Shown piece after piece: positions 6,968 through 13,258 of a stretch of DNA of 13,258 bases. Source of the DNA: an uncultured bacterium (GTDB lineage: Bacteria; Verrucomicrobiota; Kiritimatiellia; RFP12; UBA1067); contig CACYEO010000087.1 in the NCBI GenBank assembly GCA_902773475.1, positions 1 to 13,258 of the forward strand, written 5' to 3'. Each line of letters starts with the position of its first letter. The stretch's first letter is position 1. The notes below the pieces were generated by a model, which saw only the letters and a list, made by a program, of their open reading frames with translations, had not been told where the DNA came from and made no database searches. The position numbers and the translations under genes were made by a program.

Positions 6968-8310
6968 GCGATTTCGCCGTAGAGCGTCTGCGGGGCGGTG
7001 CGCGTTATGCGCACGTCTAAAAAGGTTCCCGGGGCCGGCGGCGCCGCGCCCGGTTCGAACACCGTTATCCGGTTGCCGCCGTCGCGCCCGCTCCAGCGCG
7101 CCGCGTTGCGCGCGGACGGCCCCTCCGCGAGGATTCTGCGCACCGTTCCGGCGAGCCGCGCGTTGCGGGCCGCGCCGCGCGCGTCCTGGTCGGCCAGGAG
7201 GACCGCGTCGCGCCGTTCCTTCTCTTCGCGCGGCACGTCGTCCGCAAGCAGGGCGGACCGCGTTCCGGGACGCGGCGAATACTTGAATACGAACGCGTTG
7301 TCGAAGCCTGCTTCTTCCATCAGCGAGCGCGTGTCTTCGAAATCGGCGTCCGTCTCGCCGGGATAGCCCACGATCACGTCCGTGGTCACCGCGAACTCCG
7401 GATCGAACGCGCGGAGTTTCGCGACCGCCGCGAGATACCGGGCGCGCGTGTATCCGCGCCCCATTTCTTTCAGCACGCGGTCCGACCCCGACTGCACGGG
7501 CAGATGCAGATGGCGGCAGACTTTCGGCATTTCCGCGAAGGCGCGCACGAGTTCGTCCGTGCAGCCCGAAGGATGCCCCGATGTGAATCTGATACGCTCG
7601 AGCCCGGGAATGGTCTGCAGCATTTCGAGGAGGCGCGGGAACGGCTCGCGGTATCCGCCGGGCGACGGCGGATCGTCCGGCGCGAACGCCGGATTGCGCC
7701 GCCCGTAGCGCAGCACGGACTGCCCCAGAAGCGTAATCTCTTTCACTCCGCGCGCGGCGAGCGCGGCTGCTTCCGCCGCGACTTCGCGCGCCGGCCGCGA
7801 ATATTCGCGGCCGCGCACGTCCGGGACTATGCAGTAGCTGCACCGGTTGTCGCAGCCCAAAAGCACCGTCGTGAACGCGCGGAAACCGCAGTCTCCGTGC
7901 GCATCCATCGACTGCGGCACTTCGTCCGGCCCGGAAATTTCAAGCATGCCGCTTTCCCCCGCCAGCGCCCGCTCTATCAGGCGGGGTATCGCGCCGTATC
8001 TGCGCGGGCCGACCGCGAAATCCAGCCCGGGCAGCGCCTTGAACACGCTCTCCCCCAGCCTCTGCACCGCGCACCCCATAAGCCCTGCGGCTTTCAGCCG
8101 CCCCGCGCGCTTCGCCGCAAGCAGGTATCCCGTCTTGCCGACAGCCTTGTTTTCGGCGCGCTCGCGCACGGTGCAGGAATTGACTATCGCGATGTCGGCG
8201 TCTTCTTCCGACGCGGCCTCTTCGTATCCTGCGGCGGACAGAAGCGCGGCGACGGCTTCCGAGTCGCGCACGTTCATCTGGCATCCGTATGTGCGTAAGG
8301 CGAATTTCAT
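6964..8310 (-). CDS. miaB: tRNA-2-methylthio-N6-dimethylallyladenosine synthase MiaB (448 aa)
   Basis: Radical SAM methylthiotransferase that converts i6A37 to ms2i6A37 in tRNAs reading U-starting codons. The N-terminal domain starts with RTYGCQMN and holds three cluster cysteines (C10, C46, C80). The radical SAM site is C153-x3-C157-x2-C160 inside GCDNRCSYCIVP, followed by RGREYSR. Other family blocks are RFTSGHPSG (241-249), HLPVQSGSDRVLKEMGRGYT (269-288) and DVIVGYPGETDADF (311-324). A TRAM domain covers about 384-448. Length is as expected. The usual LGQNVNSY reads LGQSVLRYG (195-203), which is unusual for MiaB, but the TRAM end and the N-terminal block favour MiaB over RimO or MtaB. It starts 4 bases after the stop of the preceding gene, with only a weak ribosome site. 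Confidence 0.93.
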   Translation of the reverse strand: MKFALRTYGCQMNVRDSEAVAALLSAAGYEEAASEEDADIAIVNSCTVRERAENKAVGKTGYLLAAKRAGRLKAAGLMGCAVQRLGESVFKALPGLDFAVGPRRYGAIPRLIERALAGESGMLEISGPDEVPQSMDAHGDCGFRAFTTVLLGCDNRCSYCIVPDVRGREYSRPAREVAAEAAALAARGVKEITLLGQSVLRYGRRNPAFAPDDPPSPGGYREPFPRLLEMLQTIPGLERIRFTSGHPSGCTDELVRAFAEMPKVCRHLHLPVQSGSDRVLKEMGRGYTRARYLAAVAKLRAFDPEFAVTTDVIVGYPGETDADFEDTRSLMEEAGFDNAFVFKYSPRPGTRSALLADDVPREEKERRDAVLLADQDARGAARNARLAGTVRRILAEGPSARNAARWSGRDGGNRITVFEPGAAPPAPGTFLDVRITRTAPQTLYGEIA

Positions 8311-8314
8311 CTGT

Positions 8315-9574
8315 TCAGGATTCCAGAAAACCGCGCACGGCGGCGGACAGCCCGGCGAGCGGAAGCCCGTCCGGGAACGGTACGGTGGAATACATCGCGC
8401 ACGGCAGCGGCGCCCTTCCGTGCGTGCCGCGCACCAGCGACGTGTCGCGCGAAATCTTGAACGGATTCCATCCGTCCGCGAACAGTTCGCACGGATCGAA
8501 GCCGGGCTTGGAGTGGATGTCCACGTGCGATGCGTAGTCGGGCTCTTCGCGCGGCTTCTCCCACCAGGGATATGCGAACCACGCGCCTTTTTTCGCCGTC
8601 AGGCGCAGGCGCTCCTCGCCGCCGGCGGAAATGTCTTCTATCTCCGCCGCCAGCGGATCTTTTTCAAGGCATTCGCGGACTTCCCGCTTTTTCGACGCGT
8701 CGAAAATCTCCACTTCCGCCGTCTGGTGGTCGCATACCGCAAACGCCGCGCTGCGGTGGAAATCCTGGTACAGCCGCCCGCGCACCGGACGTGTCGAAAA
8801 AAGACCCGCCTCGCGCAGAAGCTTGTTGGGGAAGGACGCGCCTTCCGTCGCGGTTTCCATCGCGTAGTCGCCGAATACGAGAATTTCATACCCGGCCTCG
8901 CGCGCCGCCCCGGCGAGCATTTCAATCTGGCTGCGCACCTCCGCGCCGGCGCGCGCCGCGCGCTCCGACTCCGGCCCGTAGCGCTGCAGGTCGTAATCGA
9001 GACCCGGAAGATAGCACCACACGAACTCCGCGGCCCCGGGGGAGGATATGTAATGCGCGAATCCGCGCGCAATCCATTCCGACGATTCCACCCCGGCGAA
9101 CGGGCCCCAGTACCGCCACAGCGCGAAGTCCCGCCCGTTCCCCGCGCGCAGCGTTTCGTAAAACCCGCGCGGCTCGGAATAGCAGTCCATCGTCATCCCG
9201 CCGCCGTGCCGGTGTATCGGCGCGGGCGACACCACGGCGTCCGTTCTTTCGCCCAGGCTCTGCTGGATGAATCCTATCGCCGTCCTTCCGCCGCGCGCCC
9301 TGAAGCCGTCCCAGATGCGCGGCCCGCGCACTATCCCGGCGGGCTGCTTCCAGAAGCACGGCTCCAAAAGCCTGCGGTCGAGCCACCCGTTCGCGCGCAC
9401 TCCGTTCTCTTCCGGCCCAAGCCCCGTGCGGAACACTGCCGAAGAAACGCACGTCACCGCCGGACGCGGGGAAAACACCGTCTTCCGCTCCATTCCCGCG
9501 ATCGGCCCCGGCATCGCGGCCTCGGCGAAATCTTTGCCCAGCGCCGCCGTCTGTATTGCGAGAAGCTTTCGCAT
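8315..9574 (-). CDS. EboF-like alkaline-phosphatase-superfamily protein (419 aa)
   Basis: Member of the type I phosphodiesterase/nucleotide pyrophosphatase branch of the alkaline phosphatase superfamily, resembling the protein usually called EboF in ebo clusters. Visible blocks: PAVTC (38-42) with a candidate nucleophile Thr41, ANGWLDR (61-67), FWKQ (74-77), WGPFAGVESSEWIA (156-169), CYLPGLDYDLQRYGP (187-201), FAVCDHQTAEVE (278-289), WFAYPWWE (332-339), and VDIHSKPGFDPCELF (351-365), with GTHG (383-386) near the end. In classical enzymes the Asp of the LDY block is followed four residues later by His; here it is Gln197, so the metal site is altered. No signal peptide is seen, so it should be cytoplasmic. 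No eboA-E genes are nearby. The start is 2 bases after the stop of the preceding gene. The substrate is unknown. Confidence 0.75.
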   Translation of the reverse strand: MRKLLAIQTAALGKDFAEAAMPGPIAGMERKTVFSPRPAVTCVSSAVFRTGLGPEENGVRANGWLDRRLLEPCFWKQPAGIVRGPRIWDGFRARGGRTAIGFIQQSLGERTDAVVSPAPIHRHGGGMTMDCYSEPRGFYETLRAGNGRDFALWRYWGPFAGVESSEWIARGFAHYISSPGAAEFVWCYLPGLDYDLQRYGPESERAARAGAEVRSQIEMLAGAAREAGYEILVFGDYAMETATEGASFPNKLLREAGLFSTRPVRGRLYQDFHRSAAFAVCDHQTAEVEIFDASKKREVRECLEKDPLAAEIEDISAGGEERLRLTAKKGAWFAYPWWEKPREEPDYASHVDIHSKPGFDPCELFADGWNPFKISRDTSLVRGTHGRAPLPCAMYSTVPFPDGLPLAGLSAAVRGFLES

Positions 9575-9576
9575 GG

Positions 9577-11265
9577 TCAGCTCTTGAATCCCATCCAGGA
9601 CGGCAGTTCCAGATCCTGCCCGGAAGGCTGCGTTCCGCGCCCGGCCGCCCGCCCGGACGACTGGCTTTCGAACATTTCCACGCGCGCGAGCAGCGCCTGG
9701 CGCTCCTCGGCGCGGCGGCGGCTCTCCTCCGCCGCCCTCTGCCGCTCTTCAAGCAGCGCTTTCTCGCGCAGCGAAAGTTTCTCGCGCAGCTCCGCAAGCT
9801 GCCGCGCGCCGGAATCGGCCTCCACCGCCCGCTTCCTCAGCCGCTCCGCCTCCAGCTCGAGCGCCCGCAGTTTTTCCGAAAGCCCGCGTATGCGCGTTTC
9901 GCTTTCCTGCGCCGCCCGCAGATTCAGCGCGCGCAGCGAGTCGCGCTCCTGCCGCAGGCGCGCGATCTGCGGATCGTCCGGACGCTCGCGCGTGGCGATG
10001 CGCGTCATGTCTTCCACGCCCGCGCCTATGCGCCGCAGAAGTTCCTGCCTGCGGGCGAGGAGCCTGTCCGCCCGCTTGTTCCACGCGCTGCGCGCGGCTT
10101 CCGCCTCGCGCGTCTCGGTCTCGAGCATCTTCGCAAGTTCGTCCGCCTCGTCGCGCATGAGTTTGTACACGGCGGACGAAACCGTCGCCGCGGAGTCCGC
10201 GTCCGGCGGAACGCGGTTGAGTTTTTCGCGCAGATCCTGCGCCTCTTTGCGCAGCTCCGCCTCGCGCACGTTGGACGACTGCAGGACTTCGTTGAGTTCC
10301 GCCGCTGCGGCCTCGGCGCGCGCCTCCGCCGCAGCGGCCCGCGCGGATGCTTCGTCTATCGAAACGCGCATCTCTTCGCGGACGGCCCGCTCGCGCTCGG
10401 CGGCGCGTTTTTCGGCCTCGGCGAGTTTCCTCTCCGCCTCTTTCTCCGCGGCGGCGCGCTCCGCGGCTTCCGCCTCTTTCTCCGCGGCGAGGGCGTCGAA
10501 ACGCCGCTGCCATTCTTCGTCCGCCGCCTTCTTTTCCGCTTCGGCAGCCTCGATCCGCGCGGCGGCGCGCGAGGCCTCCGCCGCGAGCGCCGCGTCTTTT
10601 TCCGCCGCGGCCGCGGCAAGCGCGTCTTTGAGTTTCCCGGCCGCCGCCGCGCTCGCCCGCTTGCGTTCGTCGCCGGCTTCAAGGACTTTCGCCCTCAGTT
10701 CCGCTATCGTCTTTTCTTTTTCGACCAGTTCCGCGTGCAGCGCTTCAAGCTTGTCTATGAGTTCGTTTTCAACCGCTGCGGCCGCCGGACGCTCCGGCCG
10801 CGCCGGCGCGGCGGCTTCAACTTCCGGTGCCGCGGTCTCTTCCGGCGCTGCAATTTCACCAGGCTCCTCCGCCTGCGCCGCCGCTGTCTCTGCAAACCTC
10901 TCCGCCTGCACCGGTTCCGCGTTTTTGCCCGCCGCCGTGCGGGACTCTTCGAACGCCGCGATTTCTTCTTCCGTAAACGGAGCGCGCGATTCCACCAGTT
11001 TCGATCCCGCCGGAATGCGCCCGCTTCTCAACAGCATTTCGGCCGCATCCTTGTGGAACGGCCCGCGCGGATTCCCGTCGCCGATATCGATCGACCAGCG
11101 CATGTTCAGAAACGGAACGTCCTCCACGGGATGCCAGATTTCACAGTCTGCGGAAACGTCCTGACCGGGCATCACGCGGCCGATTTTCGCCCACGCCGCG
11201 AGTTCTTCGCGGGTCTTCGGCCCGTAGGTGGTTCCGTCCGTCCTGAGATACCATGTCTCCGCCAT
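9577..11265 (-). CDS. Tandem GYF_2-like domain, long coiled-coil protein (562 aa)
   Basis: Function unknown. Residues 4-53 match the bacterial GYF_2 pattern (WYLRTDGTTYGPKTREEL, then GRVMPGQDV and an IWHPVEDVPFL end). A second, shorter copy follows at 56-92 (MRWSIDIGDG, GPF, RSGRIPAGSKLV). Residues 110-166 are a Glu/Pro/Ala-rich linker. From about 167 to 535 the protein is an Ala/Glu/Arg coiled coil with a likely break at about 350-365 (RVPPDADSAATVSS). The C-terminal tail ends in DLELPSWMGFKS, a possible short binding peptide. No membrane segment is present. The ATG at 11265 is preferred because GGAGG lies eight bases upstream; a GTG at 11283 has no ribosome site. It follows a shorter protein of the same layout by 24 bases. 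A scaffold or cytoskeleton-like role is inference. Confidence 0.75.
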   Translation of the reverse strand: MAETWYLRTDGTTYGPKTREELAAWAKIGRVMPGQDVSADCEIWHPVEDVPFLNMRWSIDIGDGNPRGPFHKDAAEMLLRSGRIPAGSKLVESRAPFTEEEIAAFEESRTAAGKNAEPVQAERFAETAAAQAEEPGEIAAPEETAAPEVEAAAPARPERPAAAAVENELIDKLEALHAELVEKEKTIAELRAKVLEAGDERKRASAAAAGKLKDALAAAAAEKDAALAAEASRAAARIEAAEAEKKAADEEWQRRFDALAAEKEAEAAERAAAEKEAERKLAEAEKRAAERERAVREEMRVSIDEASARAAAAEARAEAAAAELNEVLQSSNVREAELRKEAQDLREKLNRVPPDADSAATVSSAVYKLMRDEADELAKMLETETREAEAARSAWNKRADRLLARRQELLRRIGAGVEDMTRIATRERPDDPQIARLRQERDSLRALNLRAAQESETRIRGLSEKLRALELEAERLRKRAVEADSGARQLAELREKLSLREKALLEERQRAAEESRRRAEERQALLARVEMFESQSSGRAAGRGTQPSGQDLELPSWMGFKS

Positions 11266-11289
11266 GTCTCGATCCTCCGGCACGGGGCG

Positions 11290-12306
11290 TCACTTGCGCC
11301 CGAAAAACGATTTGCGGCCCTTCGAGCCCATGCGTTCGAGTTCCTGCCGCGCGCGGCGCTCCAGATCGGCAAGCGACATCGAAGGACTCGCCGACGGCAC
11401 CGGGCCGCGGCGCGGCGCTTCCACGATCTCCGCCTCGACCGTCTCGGCCGCGGGTTTCGCGGCGAAACCGGAAAGATTGCGCTCCAGCTCCGCCACGCGC
11501 GATTTGAGCGCCGTCGCGGAATCTTCCGTGCGCGTGATTTCGGACTGCAGCGAATCCTGCTGGGAGCGAAGCGACGCCACCTGCGATTCAAGAGTGCTCT
11601 TTTCCGCGGACCATACCGTCTCTTTCGTGTCCAACGCGGATTTCGCCGATGCCGCCTCTTCTTCCGCTTTGCGGCGCGCGGCTTCGGCGGCTTCCACGGA
11701 TGCGTTCAGCGCGGCGATCTGCGCGCCGAGCTCCGCCGAGCGCGCTTCCGCGGCGGCCAGTGCGGATTCCGCGGCTTCCGCGCGCTTCGCGGCTTCGGCT
11801 TCGCGCGCCGAGGCCGCGGACGCGTCCGCGTCCGTCTGCGCGTGCAGCCGCGCCAGGCGCTCTTCGAGTGTCGCAAGCGTGCGGCGCGTGGTTTCGGCGC
11901 ATTCCTCGTTCTGCTTTTTCATCGCCTCGAGCGCGGCGTCGCGCGCGGCCACCGCGCTTTCGAGATCGCGGATTCTGGCCGCCGCCGCTTCCGCCGCGGC
12001 GCAGGCGTCTTTGGCGCCCGCGCCGTAGAGCCGCGCCCCGGGGGGGATCTGTCCGCCTTTCAGATAGCCGTCCAGCACGTCCTTGCGCACCGGACCGTAG
12101 AATTGGCCGGGCAGGACTTCCGCCACCCAGTCGAGTTCAAGCTCGCGTATCGAAGAGGCCGGCCGCCATCCGTCCTTGCCGTTCTCCGAAACGCTCACTC
12201 CCGCAAGCCTGTCTTCGCGCGCAAGGGCGGCAAGTTCGTCAATCGTCTTGCGCCCGGCGTCCGCGCCTTCTTCGTCCCTCGCGAAATAGAATTCCGGACT
12301 GTCCAT
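11290..12306 (-). CDS. Second GYF_2-like domain coiled-coil protein (338 aa)
   Basis: Function unknown; likely a diverged paralogue of the following gene. Two GYF_2-like segments can be seen: residues 6-55 (EFYFARDEEG, DELAALAREDRLAGVSVSENG, GWRPAS) and 58-96 (LDWVAEVLPGQFYGPVRKDV, then KGGQIPPGARLYG). The second segment shares the pattern GPx, G-[RQ]-IPxG-x-[RK]-L with the neighbour. An Ala/Glu/Arg-rich coiled coil covers about 100-280. A Pro-rich linker (286-310) leads to a basic C terminus (ERRARQELERMGSKGRKSFFGRK). No membrane segment or signal peptide. The ATG at 12306 has AAAGGT upstream and leaves 4 bases after proC; a TTG at 12324 would overlap proC. Placement between proC and the cell-wall genes suggests co-expression with them. 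Confidence 0.72.
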   Translation of the reverse strand: MDSPEFYFARDEEGADAGRKTIDELAALAREDRLAGVSVSENGKDGWRPASSIRELELDWVAEVLPGQFYGPVRKDVLDGYLKGGQIPPGARLYGAGAKDACAAAEAAAARIRDLESAVAARDAALEAMKKQNEECAETTRRTLATLEERLARLHAQTDADASAASAREAEAAKRAEAAESALAAAEARSAELGAQIAALNASVEAAEAARRKAEEEAASAKSALDTKETVWSAEKSTLESQVASLRSQQDSLQSEITRTEDSATALKSRVAELERNLSGFAAKPAAETVEAEIVEAPRRGPVPSASPSMSLADLERRARQELERMGSKGRKSFFGRK

Positions 12307-12310
12307 CGCA

Positions 12311-13123
12311 TCAGACCTTTGCAAGCTCGGCCGAACGCTCGGCCGCCGCCTTGAGCGTGGCGGAAACCGTCTTGCGGAACGCCCCGCGCGCGGAAAGCGC
12401 CTTCATGCCGGCCGCCGTGGTGCCGCCCTTGGAGCACACCGCCGCGATGAAATCGTCGCAGTTGGCGCCCGTCGCGCGCAGATACGCGGCCGTGCCGAAC
12501 ATCGTCTGCCGGGCGAGAAGCGCCGCCGCCGCGGCAGGCAGCCCCAGCTCGCGCCCGGCGTCCGCCATCGCCTGCTCCATGTAGGCGTAGAACGCCGGGC
12601 CGCTGCCGGAAAGCGCGGTGACCGCGTCGAAAGCCTTTTCCGGCAGCCGCACCGTTTTGCCTGCCGCGCCCAGAAGCCTCTCGGCGAAAGCGATGTCTTC
12701 CTCCGTCGCGTTCTTCGCGCCTGCGATCGCGCTCATGCCCTCCTTCGCGACAAGCGCAAGGTTCGGCATCACGCGCACGATGCGCGCCTTCGTTCCGAAC
12801 GCCTTGCGCAAAACCGCAGTAGTCTTGCCCGCCGCGATGGAAATCAGCAGCTTGCCCCCGTCCATGTACGGTTTCGTCTCTGCGGCGACGGATGCGACAT
12901 CCTGCGGCTTCACCGCCAGCACAAGCACGTCTGCGGCCTTGGCCGCCTCCGCCGCGCTTGCGGTCGTGCGCACGCCGTATTTCTTTTCCATGTAGCGCGC
13001 GCGCTCAGGCGACTTCTCCGCCATCGTCACGCGCGAAGCGTTGAAACCCTTGACTGCGGCCGCGGCCGCAAGAATGCCCTCGGCCATCTTTCCGGCGCCG
13101 AGAAACCCGATGCTTGTTTTCAT
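12311..13123 (-). CDS. proC: Pyrroline-5-carboxylate reductase (270 aa)
   Basis: Cytoplasmic NAD(P)H-dependent enzyme for the last step of proline synthesis. The N-terminal Rossmann motif is GFLGAGKMAE (6-15). Further family blocks are VLAVKPQDV (68-76), RVMPNLAL (117-124), ALSGSGPAFYAYMEQ (170-184) and VCSKGGTTAAGM (229-240), the last from the dimerisation/active-site helix region. Length is standard. It is the first gene of an eight-gene minus-strand operon. The ATG has no Shine-Dalgarno; instead an extended -10 promoter ends six bases before it, so the mRNA is probably leaderless. Confidence 0.95.
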   Translation of the reverse strand: MKTSIGFLGAGKMAEGILAAAAAVKGFNASRVTMAEKSPERARYMEKKYGVRTTASAAEAAKAADVLVLAVKPQDVASVAAETKPYMDGGKLLISIAAGKTTAVLRKAFGTKARIVRVMPNLALVAKEGMSAIAGAKNATEEDIAFAERLLGAAGKTVRLPEKAFDAVTALSGSGPAFYAYMEQAMADAGRELGLPAAAAALLARQTMFGTAAYLRATGANCDDFIAAVCSKGGTTAAGMKALSARGAFRKTVSATLKAAAERSAELAKV

Positions 13124-13129
13124 GCCGCG

Positions 13130-13158
13130 AGTTTACCACATCCCCCTCCCGCCGTCAC
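13130..13158 (-). promoter_or_regulatory. Sigma70-type promoter of the proC operon
   Basis: Reading the minus strand, GTGACG at 13158-13153 matches TTGACA at four of six bases. A 17-base spacer follows, then TAAACT at 13135-13130, preceded by TGG, which makes it an extended -10. The ATG of proC begins at 13123, six bases after the hexamer, so the predicted transcription start coincides with the A of the start codon. Confidence 0.65.
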
Positions 13159-13177
13159 CGCCCCCCAACTTCCACCC

Positions 13178-13208
13178 TTATCCCGGAAAATCCGGGATAA
13201 ATTATCCC
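13178..13208. repeat. Perfect inverted repeats built from TTATCCC/GGGATAA
   Basis: TTATCCCGGA (13178-13187), loop AAA, TCCGGGATAA (13191-13200) is a perfect 10-base inverted repeat. The second arm also pairs with TTATCCC at 13202-13208, giving GGGATAA-A-TTATCCC, a perfect 7-base palindrome. The heptamer therefore occurs three times in alternating orientation within 31 bases. There is no T-run on either side, so this looks more like operator sites for a DNA-binding protein than a terminator. It lies 43 bases upstream of the proC -10 box. Confidence 0.6.
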
Positions 13209-13215
13209 ATATATC

Positions 13216-13238
13216 TGTCAAAGCCCTATAAAATAGGG
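13216..13238. promoter_or_regulatory. AT-rich palindrome and TTGACA-like hexamer near the right edge
   Basis: CCCTAT-AAA-ATAGGG (13224-13238) is a perfect 6-base inverted repeat with a TATAAAAT core that could act as a -10 on the plus strand. Directly next to it a perfect TTGACA lies on the minus strand (13221-13216), but no matching -10 exists 16-18 bases on; the best is TATCCC inside the inverted repeat. The block may be the control region of a gene beyond position 13258. Confidence 0.35.
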
Positions 13239-13258
13239 ACGAAATAAATTTAAGCGAC

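Noticed and set aside
6968..7843. Long upstream extension of thiN
   Set aside because: The extra 292 residues overlap miaB in another frame and are Arg-rich noise; the ATG at 6967 overlaps the miaB stop as in other junctions here.
10300..11000. Tandem DNA repeats in the coiled-coil genes
   Set aside because: The apparent repetition comes from Ala/Glu/Lys codon use in heptad-like protein sequence; I see no exact repeated DNA unit.
11266..11283. GTG start six codons upstream of the larger coiled-coil gene
   Set aside because: There is no ribosome site in front of it, and its bases contain the GGAGG that serves the ATG at 11265.
7847..12354. Two very long plus-strand open frames (1105 and 932 codons) antisense to the coiled-coil and neighbouring genes
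   Set aside because: They are Arg/Ala/Ser-rich without any domain, overlap genes with clear family motifs, and arise because GC-rich codons for Ala and Glu leave few stops on the opposite strand.
13041..13247. 68-codon plus-strand frame at the right edge
   Set aside because: It runs antisense through the proC start and its promoter and has no recognisable domain.

Overview
This is a high-GC (roughly two thirds G+C), gene-dense bacterial window with two transcription units that converge near position 3800. Nothing in it fixes the taxonomy. A free-living or host-associated member of the Planctomycetes-Verrucomicrobia-Kiritimatiellota group is my best guess, based on the alanine-rich high-GC coding style, the bacterial GYF_2-type proteins and an EboF-like alkaline-phosphatase-superfamily protein. 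Confidence in that guess is low. I see no tRNA, rRNA, CRISPR array, insertion sequence or phage gene.

Left unit (plus strand, 132-3791): six closely packed genes form a Tad/Flp-type pilin cassette. In order they are a very small Flp-like pilin (GTG start, 52 aa), a second Flp-like pilin (74 aa), a TadE-like pseudopilin, a large TadG-like protein, a second TadE-like pseudopilin, and an unknown, probably exported protein. The first five all carry a basic residue stretch, then Gly-Gln, then a hydrophobic segment near the N terminus, as expected for class III (type IVb) prepilins. The secretion machine itself (secretin, ATPase, TadB/TadC platform, prepilin peptidase) is not in the window, so it must be encoded elsewhere if it exists.

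Right unit (minus strand, 13123 down to 3826): eight genes run without a real gap. The order is proC (proline synthesis), two related proteins of unknown function with tandem GYF_2-like domains and long coiled coils, an EboF-like phosphatase/phosphodiesterase-superfamily protein, miaB (tRNA ms2i6A37 methylthiotransferase), thiN (thiamine pyrophosphokinase), a short class B penicillin-binding protein, and a SEDS glycosyltransferase of the FtsW/RodA family. The last two are the usual partner enzymes for septal or elongation peptidoglycan synthesis, so the operon mixes housekeeping metabolism with cell-wall growth. The two coiled-coil proteins are the most interesting unknowns by association.

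Regulation: both operon-head genes lack a Shine-Dalgarno sequence. Each has an extended -10 promoter (TGCTATACT and TGGTAAACT) whose hexamer ends exactly 6 bases before the start codon. This predicts that transcription starts at or next to the start codon, giving leaderless mRNAs. Many genes inside the operons instead have GGAGG-type ribosome sites or overlapping stop/start codons. Upstream of proC, at 13178-13238, there is an AT-richer block of perfect inverted repeats that looks like an operator region or the divergent promoter of a gene beyond the window.
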